From Brevundimonas bullata (GTDB lineage Bacteria; Pseudomonadota; Alphaproteobacteria; Caulobacterales; Caulobacteraceae), in assembly GCF_014207965.1 (NCBI RefSeq), contig NZ_JACHLM010000005.1, positions 186,001 to 250,000 on the forward strand: a stretch of 64,000 nt of DNA. The letters are read 5' to 3'. Within the stretch, counting starts at the first letter, position 1. Every line of letters begins with the position of its first letter. The notes below the pieces were generated by a model that searched no databases, was not told where the DNA came from, and saw only the letters and a program-made list of their open reading frames with translations. Positions 40,676-49,403 of the stretch are shown here, one piece after another. The translations under genes and the position numbers were made by a program.

Positions 40676-41752
40676 TTGGCGGACGGCGCGATAGGCGATG
40701 AGGCGACGACGACCCTGCGCGGCCTGACCTATCCGTCCGGGCCGCCGCCAGAGGCTGGCCAGGCGGTCGAGGTTGCGCCGGGCGTGCTGTGGCTGCGGTT
40801 GCCGCTGCCGATGACGCTGAACCATATCAACGTCTATGCTCTGGCGGACGGCGACGGCTGGACCCTAGTGGATACGGGGTTGAAGACCAGCGCCTCTCGC
40901 GAGGGCTGGGAAGCGGCGTTCGCCGGGCCGCTGGGGGGCAAGCCCATCAAGCGCGTGATCTGTACCCATATGCACCCCGACCACATCGGTTTGGCCGGCT
41001 GGCTGTGCGCGCGCTTCGACGCGCCTCTGCTGATGTCGCGGCTGGAATATGTGACGGCGCGGATGCTGTTGGCGGACACCGGCCAGCCGGCCCCGGATTC
41101 GGGTGAGGTCTTTTATCGCGCAGCCGGCTGGAACGACGAGCAGATCGCGCGCTGGCGGACCGGCTACGGCGGTTTCGGCAAGGCGGTGGCGGCCATGCCT
41201 GCGGCCTATCTGCGCCTGTCCGAAAACGATGTGTTGCGCATCGGCGATGACGACTGGCGCGTCGTGATCGGCGAAGGACACAGCCCCGAGCACGTTTGCC
41301 TGTGGCGCGAGAGCGACGGCGTCTTGCTGTCCGGTGATCAGATCCTGCCGCGTATTTCCTCCAATGTTTCCGTCTGGCCGACCGAACCCGAAGGCGACCC
41401 CCTGGGCGAGTGGCTGCGGTCGCTGGCGGCGTTAAAGGCGCGGCTGCCGGGCGACCTCTTCGTCCTGCCGTCGCATGGCGAGCCCTTCTACGGCGTCACC
41501 ACCCGGCTGGAAGCCCTGATCCGGGGCCACGAGACCGCATTGAAGCGGCTGGAGCGGACGCTGAAGACGCCGTCTCGCGCCGTTGACGTCTTCTCGGCCC
41601 TGTTCGCGCGCCCGGTGGGCGACGAGGTGCTGAGCATGGCGACGGGCGAGGCGATCGCACATCTAAACTATCTGGCCCGCGAGGGGCGGGTCCGGCGCAG
41701 CCGCGATGAAGCGGGCGTTGATTGGTGGACACTGACGGAGGCGGCGCAATGA
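40676..41752 (+). CDS. MBL-fold metallo-hydrolase
   Basis: The 358-residue protein has the metallo-beta-lactamase metal motif THMHPDHIG (HxHxDH), an upstream strand ending LVDTGL, then GEGHSPEHV and SGDQILP (third ligand set), and a C-terminal helical domain (EGRVRRSRDEAG) as in LACTB2-type hydrolases. The start is a TTG with GGAGA seven bases upstream; an upstream TTG at 40658 is possible. Its TGA overlaps the ATG of the enoyl-CoA hydratase gene, so they are coupled. Substrate is likely a thioester or a phosphodiester, but is not known. Confidence 0.82.
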   Translation: MADGAIGDEATTTLRGLTYPSGPPPEAGQAVEVAPGVLWLRLPLPMTLNHINVYALADGDGWTLVDTGLKTSASREGWEAAFAGPLGGKPIKRVICTHMHPDHIGLAGWLCARFDAPLLMSRLEYVTARMLLADTGQPAPDSGEVFYRAAGWNDEQIARWRTGYGGFGKAVAAMPAAYLRLSENDVLRIGDDDWRVVIGEGHSPEHVCLWRESDGVLLSGDQILPRISSNVSVWPTEPEGDPLGEWLRSLAALKARLPGDLFVLPSHGEPFYGVTTRLEALIRGHETALKRLERTLKTPSRAVDVFSALFARPVGDEVLSMATGEAIAHLNYLAREGRVRRSRDEAGVDWWTLTEAAQ

Positions 41753-42525
41753 GCGAACACATCAAGACGGATCTGGACGGCGGCGTCCTGACGGTCGCCT
41801 TTAACCGGGCGGACAAGAAGAACGCCATCACCCAGGCCATGTACACGGCTCTGGCCGAGGCGACCGAGCGGGCCAAGGCCGACGACGCCGTGCGCGTGAT
41901 CCTGTTCCGCAGCGAGGGGGATTCCTTCTCGGCCGGCAACGACATCGCCGACTTCATTTCGCTGGGCGCGCAGAGCAGCGGCGATCTGGTCGAGATGGGG
42001 GTGTTCCGGTTCCTCAAGGCCCTGGCCGATCTGGACAAGCCCGCAGTGGCCGCCGTGCGTGGACGCGCCGTGGGCATCGGCCTGACCCTGCTGCTGCATT
42101 GCGACATGGTGGTGGTGGCCGAGGACGCCCTGCTGTCGGTCCCCTTCGTCAACCTGGCCCTGGCGCCCGAGGCGGCGTCGTCCCTCTTGCTGCCGGCGAC
42201 CATCGGCCACCAGCGGGCGTTCGAGCTGTTCGCCCTGGGCGAGGCCATCGACGGCAGGACGGCCCTGGCCTGGGGGTTGGCCAATCGCGCGGTCGCCGCC
42301 GATCAGGTCGAGGCCAAGGCGCGCGAACTGGCGGACAAGCTGGCGGCGCGGGCGCCCAACTCGATCCGCAAGACCAAGGCCTTGATGCGCGACGCCGAGA
42401 CCCTGTGGTCTCTGATGCAGCGCGAGGCCCACGCCTTCGGTTCGCAGATGCGCAGCCCCGAGGCCATGGAGGCTTTCATGGCCTTCAGCCAGAAACGCAC
42501 GCCCGATTTCTCGAAAGCGGGCTGA
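41749..42525 (+). CDS. Enoyl-CoA hydratase/isomerase family protein
   Basis: The 258-residue crotonase-fold protein binds acyl-CoA. AFNRADKKNAITQAMYTAL at the start, the oxyanion-hole block SAGNDIADF and GRAVGIGLTLLLHCDMVVVAEDALLSVPFVNLAL match the family. The usual first catalytic Glu region reads HCDMVVV-AEDA with no obvious second Glu, so it may be an isomerase-type member. The coupled ATGA junction to the MBL hydrolase suggests a shared CoA-ester pathway. Confidence 0.88.
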   Translation: MSEHIKTDLDGGVLTVAFNRADKKNAITQAMYTALAEATERAKADDAVRVILFRSEGDSFSAGNDIADFISLGAQSSGDLVEMGVFRFLKALADLDKPAVAAVRGRAVGIGLTLLLHCDMVVVAEDALLSVPFVNLALAPEAASSLLLPATIGHQRAFELFALGEAIDGRTALAWGLANRAVAADQVEAKARELADKLAARAPNSIRKTKALMRDAETLWSLMQREAHAFGSQMRSPEAMEAFMAFSQKRTPDFSKAG

Positions 42526-42576
42526 TTTCGCGCAAACGCGATTGATTCGAGGGGGCAAGGGGTCTAGGCGCCGCGC

Positions 42577-43086
42577 ATGAACGCCGTCGCCGCCCCAGTA
42601 TCCGTCGAACCCGCAGCCCCCGTCCGCATCGTGCGAGAACGATCGGGGGATGCGGCGGCGATCGACGCCCTGGTTCTGGCGGCCTTTGGTCCCGGTCGGT
42701 TCGCCAAGACGGCGGAGCGGCTGCGGGAGGCCGCTCAACTGGCCGTCGGCTTCACCGCCTTTGAGGGCGAGCGGTTGATCGGCTCGGTGCGGCTGTGGTC
42801 GATCATGGCGGGCGAGGCGCGCTCGGTCTTCCTCGGTCCCATCGCCGTGGATGCGTCCAGCCGTCGCGGCGGGCTGGGCGCGGAACTGGTGCAGGCCTGC
42901 GTCGAGGAGGCCAGGGCGATGAAACTGGACGGCGTCCTGCTGATCGGCGACCCGCCCTATTTCTCGCGCTTCGGCTTCGTGGCCGCGCCAGACGCCGTCT
43001 TCAGCGGGCCGGTGGATCGACGCCGGATCATGTGGCTGCCGATCACCGATGCAGCGCCGATCGGAGCGGTCCATCCAGTGGCCTGA
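42577..43086 (+). CDS. GNAT-family N-acetyltransferase
   Basis: The 169-residue protein has the acetyl-CoA-binding pattern in FLGPIAVDASSRRGGLGAELVQACVEEA (motif A, R-x-x-G-x-G/A) and a later GDPPYFSRFGFVAAPD, which places it with YhbS-like acetyltransferases. Its substrate is unknown. It starts about 50 bases after the enoyl-CoA hydratase stop. Confidence 0.85.
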   Translation: MNAVAAPVSVEPAAPVRIVRERSGDAAAIDALVLAAFGPGRFAKTAERLREAAQLAVGFTAFEGERLIGSVRLWSIMAGEARSVFLGPIAVDASSRRGGLGAELVQACVEEARAMKLDGVLLIGDPPYFSRFGFVAAPDAVFSGPVDRRRIMWLPITDAAPIGAVHPVA

Positions 43087-43134
43087 GGGGCGTTCGACCT
43101 TCCTTTGCCGGGCGACGCGCCCCATAGTTCGACT

Positions 43135-43686
43135 ATGACGAACCCAGCGACATCGTCGGGCCTGTCCGGGGTGACCGAGGCGGCGCGCCAGGCGCCCGGG
43201 CGCGGGCTGCCGCCGGTGCATCTGTGGCATCCCGAACATTGCGGCGACATCGACATCTTGATCCGCGCCGACGGCGTCTGGCTGCATGAAGGTTCGCCCA
43301 TAGGTCGGGCGGAACTGGTGCGGCTGTTCTCGACCGTGCTGAGGAAGGACCCGGACGGCTATCATCTGGTCACGCCTGCCGAGAAGCTAAGGATCAGAGT
43401 CGAGGACCTGCCGTTCCGGGCTGTGACGATGCAGACGGCAGATGGCGTGTTGCGCTTCACGACCGATGTCGGCGACGTGGTCGAGGCCGGGGCGGACCAT
43501 CCGATCATTGTCGAGACCGACGCCGCGACCGGCGAGCCGGCGCCGCGGGTCCATGTGCGGGCGCACTTGTGGGCGCGGATAGCGCGGCCGGTCTTCTATG
43601 AGTTGGTCGATCTGGCTGAGACGGCTGAGGGGCGACTGTGGGTGCGGTCCGGCGGCGCAGTCTTCCCCTTGGGGGACGTGGAATGA
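43135..43686 (+). CDS. DUF1285 domain protein
   Basis: The 183-residue protein matches DUF1285: GDIDILIRADGVWLHEGSPIGRAELVRLFSTVLRKDPDGYHLVTPAEKLRI and VEDLPFRAV. It overlaps the nudix gene by four bases (ATGA) and is part of the coupled set DUF1285-nudix-cca, an order I know from other alphaproteobacteria. ATG 43135 was taken as the start because the family N-terminus does not reach the upstream ATG at 43105. Its role is unknown. Confidence 0.85.
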   Translation: MTNPATSSGLSGVTEAARQAPGRGLPPVHLWHPEHCGDIDILIRADGVWLHEGSPIGRAELVRLFSTVLRKDPDGYHLVTPAEKLRIRVEDLPFRAVTMQTADGVLRFTTDVGDVVEAGADHPIIVETDAATGEPAPRVHVRAHLWARIARPVFYELVDLAETAEGRLWVRSGGAVFPLGDVE

Positions 43687-44345
43687 GCTGTGACAGCTTG
43701 AAGAAGCGGCTGCTGGCCCATCTGGACCCCGTCGAGACCTGGACGGCCGAGCGGACGGCCACACGCTCCGACTACGATCTGAACCCAGGAGCCGCGCGAC
43801 CGACGCGCGAACTGCGGCCCGCGGCGGTTCTCATACCCATCATCATGCATGACGACGGCCCGACGGTGCTGATGACGCGGCGTTCGGACAGTCTGGCCAG
43901 CCACACCGGCCAGATCGCCTTTCCCGGCGGGCGGCTGGACCCCGGCGAGACGGCGGGGCAGGCGGCCCTGCGCGAAGCCTTCGAAGAGGTTTCGCTGGAC
44001 CCCGGCGTGGTCGAACTGCTGGGGATGGGCGATCCCTATGAAACGGGGACGGGGTTTCTGGTCACGCCGGTGGTCGGCTGGCTGACCACCCCGCCGCAGG
44101 TCAAACCGTCGCCGGACGAGGTGGCCGAGGTGTTCGAGGCGCCCTGGGACTTTCTGATGGATCCGGCCAACCATCGCCGGGACTATTATGATCCTGAGGA
44201 AGGGCCCCGGCGGTGGTTCTGGGCCATGCCATACCGCGAGCGTTACATATGGGGCGTGACGGCGGGAATTTTGAAGGGCTTGTTCGTCCGTCTCTATGGA
44301 GACGAGGCGGAACCCCTGTCGGCGGCGGCCGAGGACGCCGCGTGA
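43683..44345 (+). CDS. Nudix hydrolase, CoA pyrophosphatase type
   Basis: The 220-residue protein has a complete Nudix box, GGRLDPGETAGQAALREAFEEVSL, which fits GX5EX7REUXEEXGU with Ser in place of the last Gly. The preceding LASHTGQIAFPGG is the NuCoA signature (LxxHxGQxxFPGG). It likely cleaves coenzyme A or related dinucleotides to phosphopantetheine products. It overlaps both neighbours by four bases (ATGA at the 5' end, GTGA at the 3' end), indicating translational coupling with cca. Confidence 0.9.
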   Translation: MSCDSLKKRLLAHLDPVETWTAERTATRSDYDLNPGAARPTRELRPAAVLIPIIMHDDGPTVLMTRRSDSLASHTGQIAFPGGRLDPGETAGQAALREAFEEVSLDPGVVELLGMGDPYETGTGFLVTPVVGWLTTPPQVKPSPDEVAEVFEAPWDFLMDPANHRRDYYDPEEGPRRWFWAMPYRERYIWGVTAGILKGLFVRLYGDEAEPLSAAAEDAA

Positions 44346-45547
44346 GCCATCGGCTGCAAGGTCAGGACTGGCTGACAGCCCCGGCGACACGGGCGGTCAT
44401 GGCGGCGCTGGCGACGGCGGGCGGGGCTGAATGCGCCCGCTTCGTCGGCGGCTGCGTGCGCAACGCCCTGATCGGGGCGCCCATCGACGACATCGACATC
44501 GCCACCACCCTGACGCCCGACGCCGTGGTCGCGGCGCTGAAGGCGGCGGGATTGAGATCTGTCCCGACCGGCATCGAGCACGGCACGGTGACGGCTATTT
44601 CGGAGCGCCAGCCGTTTGAGATCACCAGCCTGCGTCGCGACGTCTCGACCGACGGGCGCCGAGCCACGGTGGCCTTCACCACGGACTGGGCCGAGGACGC
44701 GGGGCGGAGAGATTTCCGTCTGAACGCCCTCTATGCCGATGCGGAGGGCGTCATTCTGGACCCGACGGGGCAGGGATATGACGACGCCATGGCGGGGCGG
44801 ATCGTCTTCGTCGGCGAGCCCGAGGGGCGCATCCGCGAGGACTACCTGCGCATCCTGCGCTTCTATCGGTTCTATGCCTGGTACGGGCGGGGCGCGCCCG
44901 ATGCGGCGGCGGTGGCTGCCTGTGCGGCCCTGGCCGAGGGCGTCGAGCAGTTGTCGGCGGAGCGGGTGTCCAAGGAACTGCTGAAGCTGCTGGCCGCGCC
45001 CGATCCGCGTCCGGCGGTGCGGCTGATGGGTGCGGCGGGGGTGCTGGGGCGGGTGCTGAGGCAACCCGCTGATCTGATGCTGTTCGAGGCCATGGTGGAC
45101 CTGAGCGGCGATGCGGTGCTGCGGCTGTCGGCCCTGTTGCCCGCTGATCCCGCGCGGGTGGCTGAGATTGCGCGCGCTCTGCGCCTGTCTAACGCCCAGC
45201 GCGACCGGCTGGTCGAGGCGGTCAGTGGCGAGACGACCACGCGCCTGACCGACGCGCAGGCACGGGCGCTGATCTATCGTGACGGGCGTCAGGCCTTCGA
45301 GGATCGCGTCATGCGGGCCTGGGCGGCGGGGGGTGATCCTGGCGGCGCGCGCCGACTGGTGTCTTTGGCCCAAGATTGGGTGCGCCCGATCATGCCGGTC
45401 GGCGGGCGCGATCTGGCGCGGCTTGGCTTGAAGCCGGGGCCGGAGACGGGACGGGTGCTGAAGGCCTTTGAGGACGGCTGGATCGCGGACGACTTCCCCG
45501 ATCACGGCCACGAGGATCGGCTCAGGGCGCTTTTGCCGCCAGCGTGA
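44342..45547 (+). CDS. cca: CCA tRNA nucleotidyltransferase/poly(A) polymerase family
   Basis: The 401-residue class II nucleotidyltransferase repairs or adds the 3' CCA of tRNA. Motifs are VGGCVRNALIG (motif A), DIDIATTLTP (metal DxD), RRDVSTDGR, DAGRRDFRLNALYAD (motif B) and EDYLRILRFYRFYAWYG (motif D). The start is a GTG overlapping the nudix stop. Its 3' end overlaps the end of the convergent EEP gene by 26 bases. Confidence 0.92.
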   Translation: MSHRLQGQDWLTAPATRAVMAALATAGGAECARFVGGCVRNALIGAPIDDIDIATTLTPDAVVAALKAAGLRSVPTGIEHGTVTAISERQPFEITSLRRDVSTDGRRATVAFTTDWAEDAGRRDFRLNALYADAEGVILDPTGQGYDDAMAGRIVFVGEPEGRIREDYLRILRFYRFYAWYGRGAPDAAAVAACAALAEGVEQLSAERVSKELLKLLAAPDPRPAVRLMGAAGVLGRVLRQPADLMLFEAMVDLSGDAVLRLSALLPADPARVAEIARALRLSNAQRDRLVEAVSGETTTRLTDAQARALIYRDGRQAFEDRVMRAWAAGGDPGGARRLVSLAQDWVRPIMPVGGRDLARLGLKPGPETGRVLKAFEDGWIADDFPDHGHEDRLRALLPPA

Positions 45548-46457
45548 AGCGGGTGATGACCGGGCGGTGGTCCGAGCCGGTCTTGCGGCCTAGCCTGCGC
45601 TCCAGCAGGGCCAGATCGGGCGAGCGCCAGACCTGGTCGATGGTCATGCCGACCGCTGAGGGCGCCGCCGAGGGCCAGGTGCCGGGCCAGCCGGGGGCGG
45701 GGATCAGACCCGTCTCGGCCTGAATCTGACGACCGATCCGGGCGCTGGACACGCTGTTGAAATCGCCCGCCGCGATGACCGGACCGGTCATGTCGCGGCG
45801 GATGGCGGCGAGCGCCGCAGCCTGATGGATCTGACCCCACTGATACTGGAAGGGCCAGGGCCGGGTCAGGTGGGCGCCGATGATGTTGACGGGGCCGAGC
45901 GGGGTCTGGGCGACCGCCGCGACCGAGACCAGGCCATCGGGCCGGTCGGCGACAGCGGTCAGGGGATAGCGCGAGGCGATGGTCGCGCGCGCCGCGCCGC
46001 TGGGCCGGTCGACGCGGGCGTTGAGGACGCGATGGGGATAGCCCGCCAGCACGCGATCCAGTTGGGCCGAGGGCGCATCGCCGAGCTCGACCAGAACCAC
46101 GACGTCGGGGTCGGCCTCGGCGATGGAGCGGGTGATAGCCTCCACCTCTTCGTTCCAGGCCCAGAGGTTGGCGGAATAGAGGGTCAGCGTCGGCGCGCCT
46201 TCGCGCGGCAGGGCGCCGCCGCGTGGCAACCACTGCGGCCAGACGGCGAGGACCAGCAGAACGGTGGCGCCAAGCCCCGCGATCATGGCGGGCCGCAGCC
46301 TCAACACGGCGCAGAACAAGGTCAAAGCCAGCGTCGCGGCCAGAGCTGGAGCGGTGAACTGGGCCAGCAGGTCGGTCCAGCGGTGGTCGATCCGCAGCAG
46401 GGCGGACAGCGCGACGCCGGCGGGGGCGGCCATCAGGCCCAGCGCCGCCAGATGCAT
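45522..46457 (-). CDS. Membrane-anchored endonuclease/exonuclease/phosphatase (YafD-like) protein
   Basis: About 311 residues from ATG 46457 (GAAGG precedes it; a TTG at 46481 or a more upstream start are alternatives). Three hydrophobic segments in the first 100 residues are followed by an EEP domain. Metal and catalytic motifs are LYSANLWAWNEE (Asn), VVLVELGD (Glu), GAHLTRPW, AAGDFNSV (Asp/Asn) and the C-terminal SDHRPV. The layout matches E. coli YafD. The catalytic part would face the periplasm. Substrate is unknown. Confidence 0.85.
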   Translation of the reverse strand: MHLAALGLMAAPAGVALSALLRIDHRWTDLLAQFTAPALAATLALTLFCAVLRLRPAMIAGLGATVLLVLAVWPQWLPRGGALPREGAPTLTLYSANLWAWNEEVEAITRSIAEADPDVVVLVELGDAPSAQLDRVLAGYPHRVLNARVDRPSGAARATIASRYPLTAVADRPDGLVSVAAVAQTPLGPVNIIGAHLTRPWPFQYQWGQIHQAAALAAIRRDMTGPVIAAGDFNSVSSARIGRQIQAETGLIPAPGWPGTWPSAAPSAVGMTIDQVWRSPDLALLERRLGRKTGSDHRPVITRFTLAAKAP

Positions 46458-46698
46458 CGCGGCCTTCAACGGTGAGATCAAGCGGAGGCCCTCGTGGCGG
46501 CAGCGCGGCGAACTGCCTGCTTGGCCTATCCGACCCGGGCGGCGCATGTCGAGGTCTGCGTGCCCGACGGTGAACCTCGCGCGCATTCCAATGAGCCAAT
46601 CCCGGTGATTTCCTGGGTTTGCCGTCCTTGACGCCCGTTCAGCGCGCCGAGGCGGCGGGGCTGAGCAGACTGATCCTCCAATCTATGGAGATCATTCG

Positions 46699-48171
46699 AT
46701 GAGCGACGACGCCAGCGCGCGGCTGGGCCTGCCCTATCTGGCGGCGGGACAACTGCAGAAACACGTCACCCTGAACGAAGCGCTGACGCGTCTGGACGCC
46801 CTGACCCAGACGGCGGTGGTCAGCCGGACGACCGGCGCGCAGCCCGCCAGTCCCGCTGACGGCGCCCTCTATATCCTGCCAAGCGGCGCGACAGGCGCGT
46901 TCTGGGCCGGGCGACCGGCGGGCAGCCTGATGCGCGCCGAGGCAGACGGTTGGCGGGCGATCGACGCGCCTGATGGTCTGCTGGCGGTGGTGCTGGACAG
47001 CGAAGAGGTGCTGGTTCGTCGGGCGGGCGCCTGGGCGCCGTTGTCGACCGGCGCGGAGCCGGTCACGGCCTTGCAGAACCTGACCCGCCTGGGCGTGAAC
47101 ACCGAGGCTGACGCCGCCAACGTCATCGCCGCCCGTCTGAACAAGGCGCTGTGGACCGCGCTGGAGAGCGAGAGCGGCGGCGACGGCGATCTGCGCTTCA
47201 CCTTCAACAAGCAGGGAGCGTCGGACGTCCTGTCCCTGCTGTTTCAGAGCGGCTGGGGCGGCCGGGCTGAACTGGGTCTGATCGGCGACGATGATCTGAG
47301 GCTCAAGGTCAGCGCAGACGGCGGGACGTGGCGTGACGCCTTCACAGTGGACCGCGCGACCGGGCGTCTATGGTTCGCGCAAGGCGCGACGCGGCGTGAA
47401 ACGACGGTGCTGACAGCGGGCGCAAGCTGGACCCCGCCCGCCTGGGCGAGATGGGTCGAGGCGGTCTGCGTGGGCGGCGGCGGGAGCGGCGGCGCCGGCG
47501 CGGGCGGAGCCGCAGGGACCGTACGCTTTGGCGGCGGCGGGGGAGGCGCGGGCGGTGTCGTCTCGGGCCTGTGGCCGGTCAACGGCTTTTCCGGCGCCTT
47601 GGCCGTTGTGGTCGGCGCGGGCGGCGTCAGCGGCGGCGTCGGCGCCAACTCCACGGTATCGGTCGGCGGCGTCCTGTTGCTGACCGGCGAAGGCGGCAAG
47701 GGCGGGGCGACCGGCAGCGCCTCTTCGGGCGTCGGCGGCGCGGGAGGCGGCGGTCTGATCCGAGCCAACGCCGGCGGCGACTCGTCGGCGTCCGCCGTTG
47801 CGGGCGCAGGGCAGGCGCAGACCCGGCCTGACGGTCCGGGCGGCGGCGGCGCGGGCGGCGGGGTCAGCGCGGCCAATGTCGCCTTCAGCGGCGGCGCGGG
47901 CGGCGACGGCGCTGTCTTGCACGTTCGGGCCGGGGGCGGGCTGGGCCGGACGACGTCCGGTCTGAACGGTCAGGCGTCGCCGCTGTCGGCGCTGTCCAGC
48001 GCGGGCGGGGGCGGTGGAGGGGGCGGCGGCGCGTCATCGGGCGCGGGCCACCCCGGCGCGGCGGGCGGCCTTCATGGCGCGGGCGGCGGGGGCGGAGGCG
48101 CGGGCGTGACGGCGGGCGGCGCTGGCGGCGCAGGCGCGGCGGGCGTCGTCTGGCTGACGGCGATCGGGTGA
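46699..48171 (+). CDS. DUF2793 tail-fibre-like protein with glycine-rich C-terminal domain
   Basis: The first 115 residues match DUF2793 (LGLPYLAAGQLQKHVTLNEAL, then ADGALYILPSGATGAFWAGR and WRAIDAPDGL), a domain of phage and gene-transfer-agent tail or fibre proteins; the RcGTA fibre Rcc00171 is of this family. A middle beta region follows. Residues about 250-485 are dominated by glycine in long GG/GGG runs, like the polyglycine-II tip domains of phage adhesins. The ATG is preceded by GGAG. It heads a chain of six very closely packed genes with lysis functions. Confidence 0.85.
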   Translation: MSDDASARLGLPYLAAGQLQKHVTLNEALTRLDALTQTAVVSRTTGAQPASPADGALYILPSGATGAFWAGRPAGSLMRAEADGWRAIDAPDGLLAVVLDSEEVLVRRAGAWAPLSTGAEPVTALQNLTRLGVNTEADAANVIAARLNKALWTALESESGGDGDLRFTFNKQGASDVLSLLFQSGWGGRAELGLIGDDDLRLKVSADGGTWRDAFTVDRATGRLWFAQGATRRETTVLTAGASWTPPAWARWVEAVCVGGGGSGGAGAGGAAGTVRFGGGGGGAGGVVSGLWPVNGFSGALAVVVGAGGVSGGVGANSTVSVGGVLLLTGEGGKGGATGSASSGVGGAGGGGLIRANAGGDSSASAVAGAGQAQTRPDGPGGGGAGGGVSAANVAFSGGAGGDGAVLHVRAGGGLGRTTSGLNGQASPLSALSSAGGGGGGGGGASSGAGHPGAAGGLHGAGGGGGGAGVTAGGAGGAGAAGVVWLTAIG

Positions 48172-48176
48172 GCGCC

Positions 48177-48332
48177 ATGACGCGATACTTCGACCGCATC
48201 CTCGACCCCGAACTGCTGGACGAGGAGACCTGGGCCGCGCCCGAACGGCTGACCCCCGATGACTGTTTCGATGAACTGGGCAGCGACTGGCGCAGACCCG
48301 CCGCCCCCGGTGATCAGGAGGATGAAGCATGA
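48177..48332 (+). CDS. Small acidic protein in the lysis cassette (51 residues)
   Basis: A short gene fits exactly between the DUF2793 gene (5-base gap) and the holin-like gene (ATGA overlap at 48329-48332). The product MTRYFDRILDPELLDEETWA... has about a quarter Asp/Glu and no membrane segment. The packing and the coupled overlap support that it is translated. I do not recognise it; it could be a chaperone, an antiholin or a regulator. Confidence 0.6.
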   Translation: MTRYFDRILDPELLDEETWAAPERLTPDDCFDELGSDWRRPAAPGDQEDEA

Positions 48333-48601
48333 GCAAGATCGACCGAAACGAGATTGGTTTGGCCGAGGGGCGCTGGTTGTGGCGTCGCCTCTATGTCTTC
48401 GTCGCCAGCGCGGCGCTGTGGCTCTTGCTGGCGCGGGCGGTGGGGCGGACGGCGCCCGCCGACCTGCCGCGCGTGGCGGACGGGTTGATGGGGCTGATCG
48501 CTCTGATGCTGGTCCTCTATCTGGTGGCGCCGACGGCCCAGCAAATGATCGCCATGCTGGCCAATCTGCGGCTGAGACTGGCGGCGGGAGGCAAGGCATG
48601 A
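48329..48601 (+). CDS. Two-TM holin-like membrane protein
   Basis: The 90-residue protein has two membrane segments (about 20-38, YVFVASAALWLLLARAVG, and 52-73, LMGLIALMLVLYLVAP), with a charged N-terminus (MSKIDRNEIGLAEGRWLWRR) and a basic C-terminus. Size, two helices and position directly before an endolysin without a signal peptide fit a class II holin. It overlaps its neighbours on both sides by four bases. No family name could be assigned by motif. Confidence 0.65.
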   Translation: MSKIDRNEIGLAEGRWLWRRLYVFVASAALWLLLARAVGRTAPADLPRVADGLMGLIALMLVLYLVAPTAQQMIAMLANLRLRLAAGGKA

Positions 48602-48981
48602 GCTTCCGTCTGTCGCAACGTTCGCGCGCCCGATTGACGGGCGTCCATCCCGATCTGGTCGCGGTGGTTGAGGCGGCGATCCGCCGAACCGAGGTGGACT
48701 TCATGGTGACGGAGGGGCTGCGCGACCCCGCCCGCCAGGCCGCGCTGGTCAAGGCGGGGGCCAGCCGCACGCTGAACTCGCGCCACCTGACCGGCCACGC
48801 GGTGGATGTCGCGGCCCTGGTTGAGGGGCAGGTGCGCTGGGACTGGCCGCTGTATGGCCGCATCGCCGAGGCCTTCAAGGCGGCGGGGCGTGATCTGAGC
48901 ATCCCGCTGACCTGGGGCGGGGATTGGAAGCGGCTGAGAGACGGCCCGCATTTCGAACTGGATCGGAGGGCCTATCCATGA
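48598..48981 (+). CDS. M15-family endolysin (D-Ala-D-Ala/L-Ala-D-Glu peptidase type)
   Basis: The 127-residue protein is a compact peptidase M15_4 domain. Zinc ligands are His63 and Asp70 in SRHLTGHAVD and His118 in DGPHFELD; WGGDW (106-110) is the conserved strand before the last His. VTEGLRDPARQAALVKAGAS is the family N-terminal block. There is no signal peptide, so it would need the holin to reach peptidoglycan, as phage endolysins do. Its ATG overlaps the holin stop by four bases. Confidence 0.88.
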   Translation: MSFRLSQRSRARLTGVHPDLVAVVEAAIRRTEVDFMVTEGLRDPARQAALVKAGASRTLNSRHLTGHAVDVAALVEGQVRWDWPLYGRIAEAFKAAGRDLSIPLTWGGDWKRLRDGPHFELDRRAYP

Positions 48982-49403
48982 GGGCGCGCGATCTGATGCG
49001 GGCGCTGACGCCGCTGGGGCGGCTGGCCCTGGCGGGTGCGTTGGTTCTGCTGTTGGCGATCACCGGGCGTGGGCTTGGTTTGAGTTGGGACCCGTTCAAT
49101 CTCCAGCAAAGGCGGCTGGAGGTCGCTGATGCCCGTGCGGCCTCTGCCGAAAGCGACGCCGAGGCCCGGCGCATCGAGGCGGCGGGGCAGGGCCAACAGG
49201 CCGCGCGCGTTGAAATCCATCACCGACAGACCCTGGCCGTGGAGCGGTCGACCGTTGCGGCCGTCACCCAGGCGAGGAGCGCCAAAGATGCGAACGACCC
49301 ACTGGACCTTGTGCGGGCTGATCGCCTGCGCGCTCATGACCGCGAGCTGTGCCGGCTCGCTCCCGATCTCGACGGTTGCGCCGCCGCGTCTGGATATTCC
49401 TGA
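48978..49403 (+). CDS. Inner-membrane spanin-like protein (Rz-like)
   Basis: The 141-residue protein has a single N-terminal membrane segment (about 13-33, LGRLALAGALVLLLAITGRGLG), followed by a periplasmic, charged, Ala/Glu/Arg-rich helix that can form a coiled coil (QQRRLEVADARAASAESDAE, then EARRIEAAG). This is the i-spanin layout. The gene follows the endolysin with an ATGA overlap, and a lipoprotein gene begins inside it in the +1 frame. No sequence-level match to lambda Rz is claimed; the call rests on architecture. Confidence 0.7.
   Translation: MRARDLMRALTPLGRLALAGALVLLLAITGRGLGLSWDPFNLQQRRLEVADARAASAESDAEARRIEAAGQGQQAARVEIHHRQTLAVERSTVAAVTQARSAKDANDPLDLVRADRLRAHDRELCRLAPDLDGCAAASGYS

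Noticed and set aside
47244..47876. A Pro-rich minus-strand frame opposite the glycine-rich region
   Set aside because: Proline codons (CCN) are the complement of glycine codons (GGN); the frame is a by-product of the Gly-rich domain.
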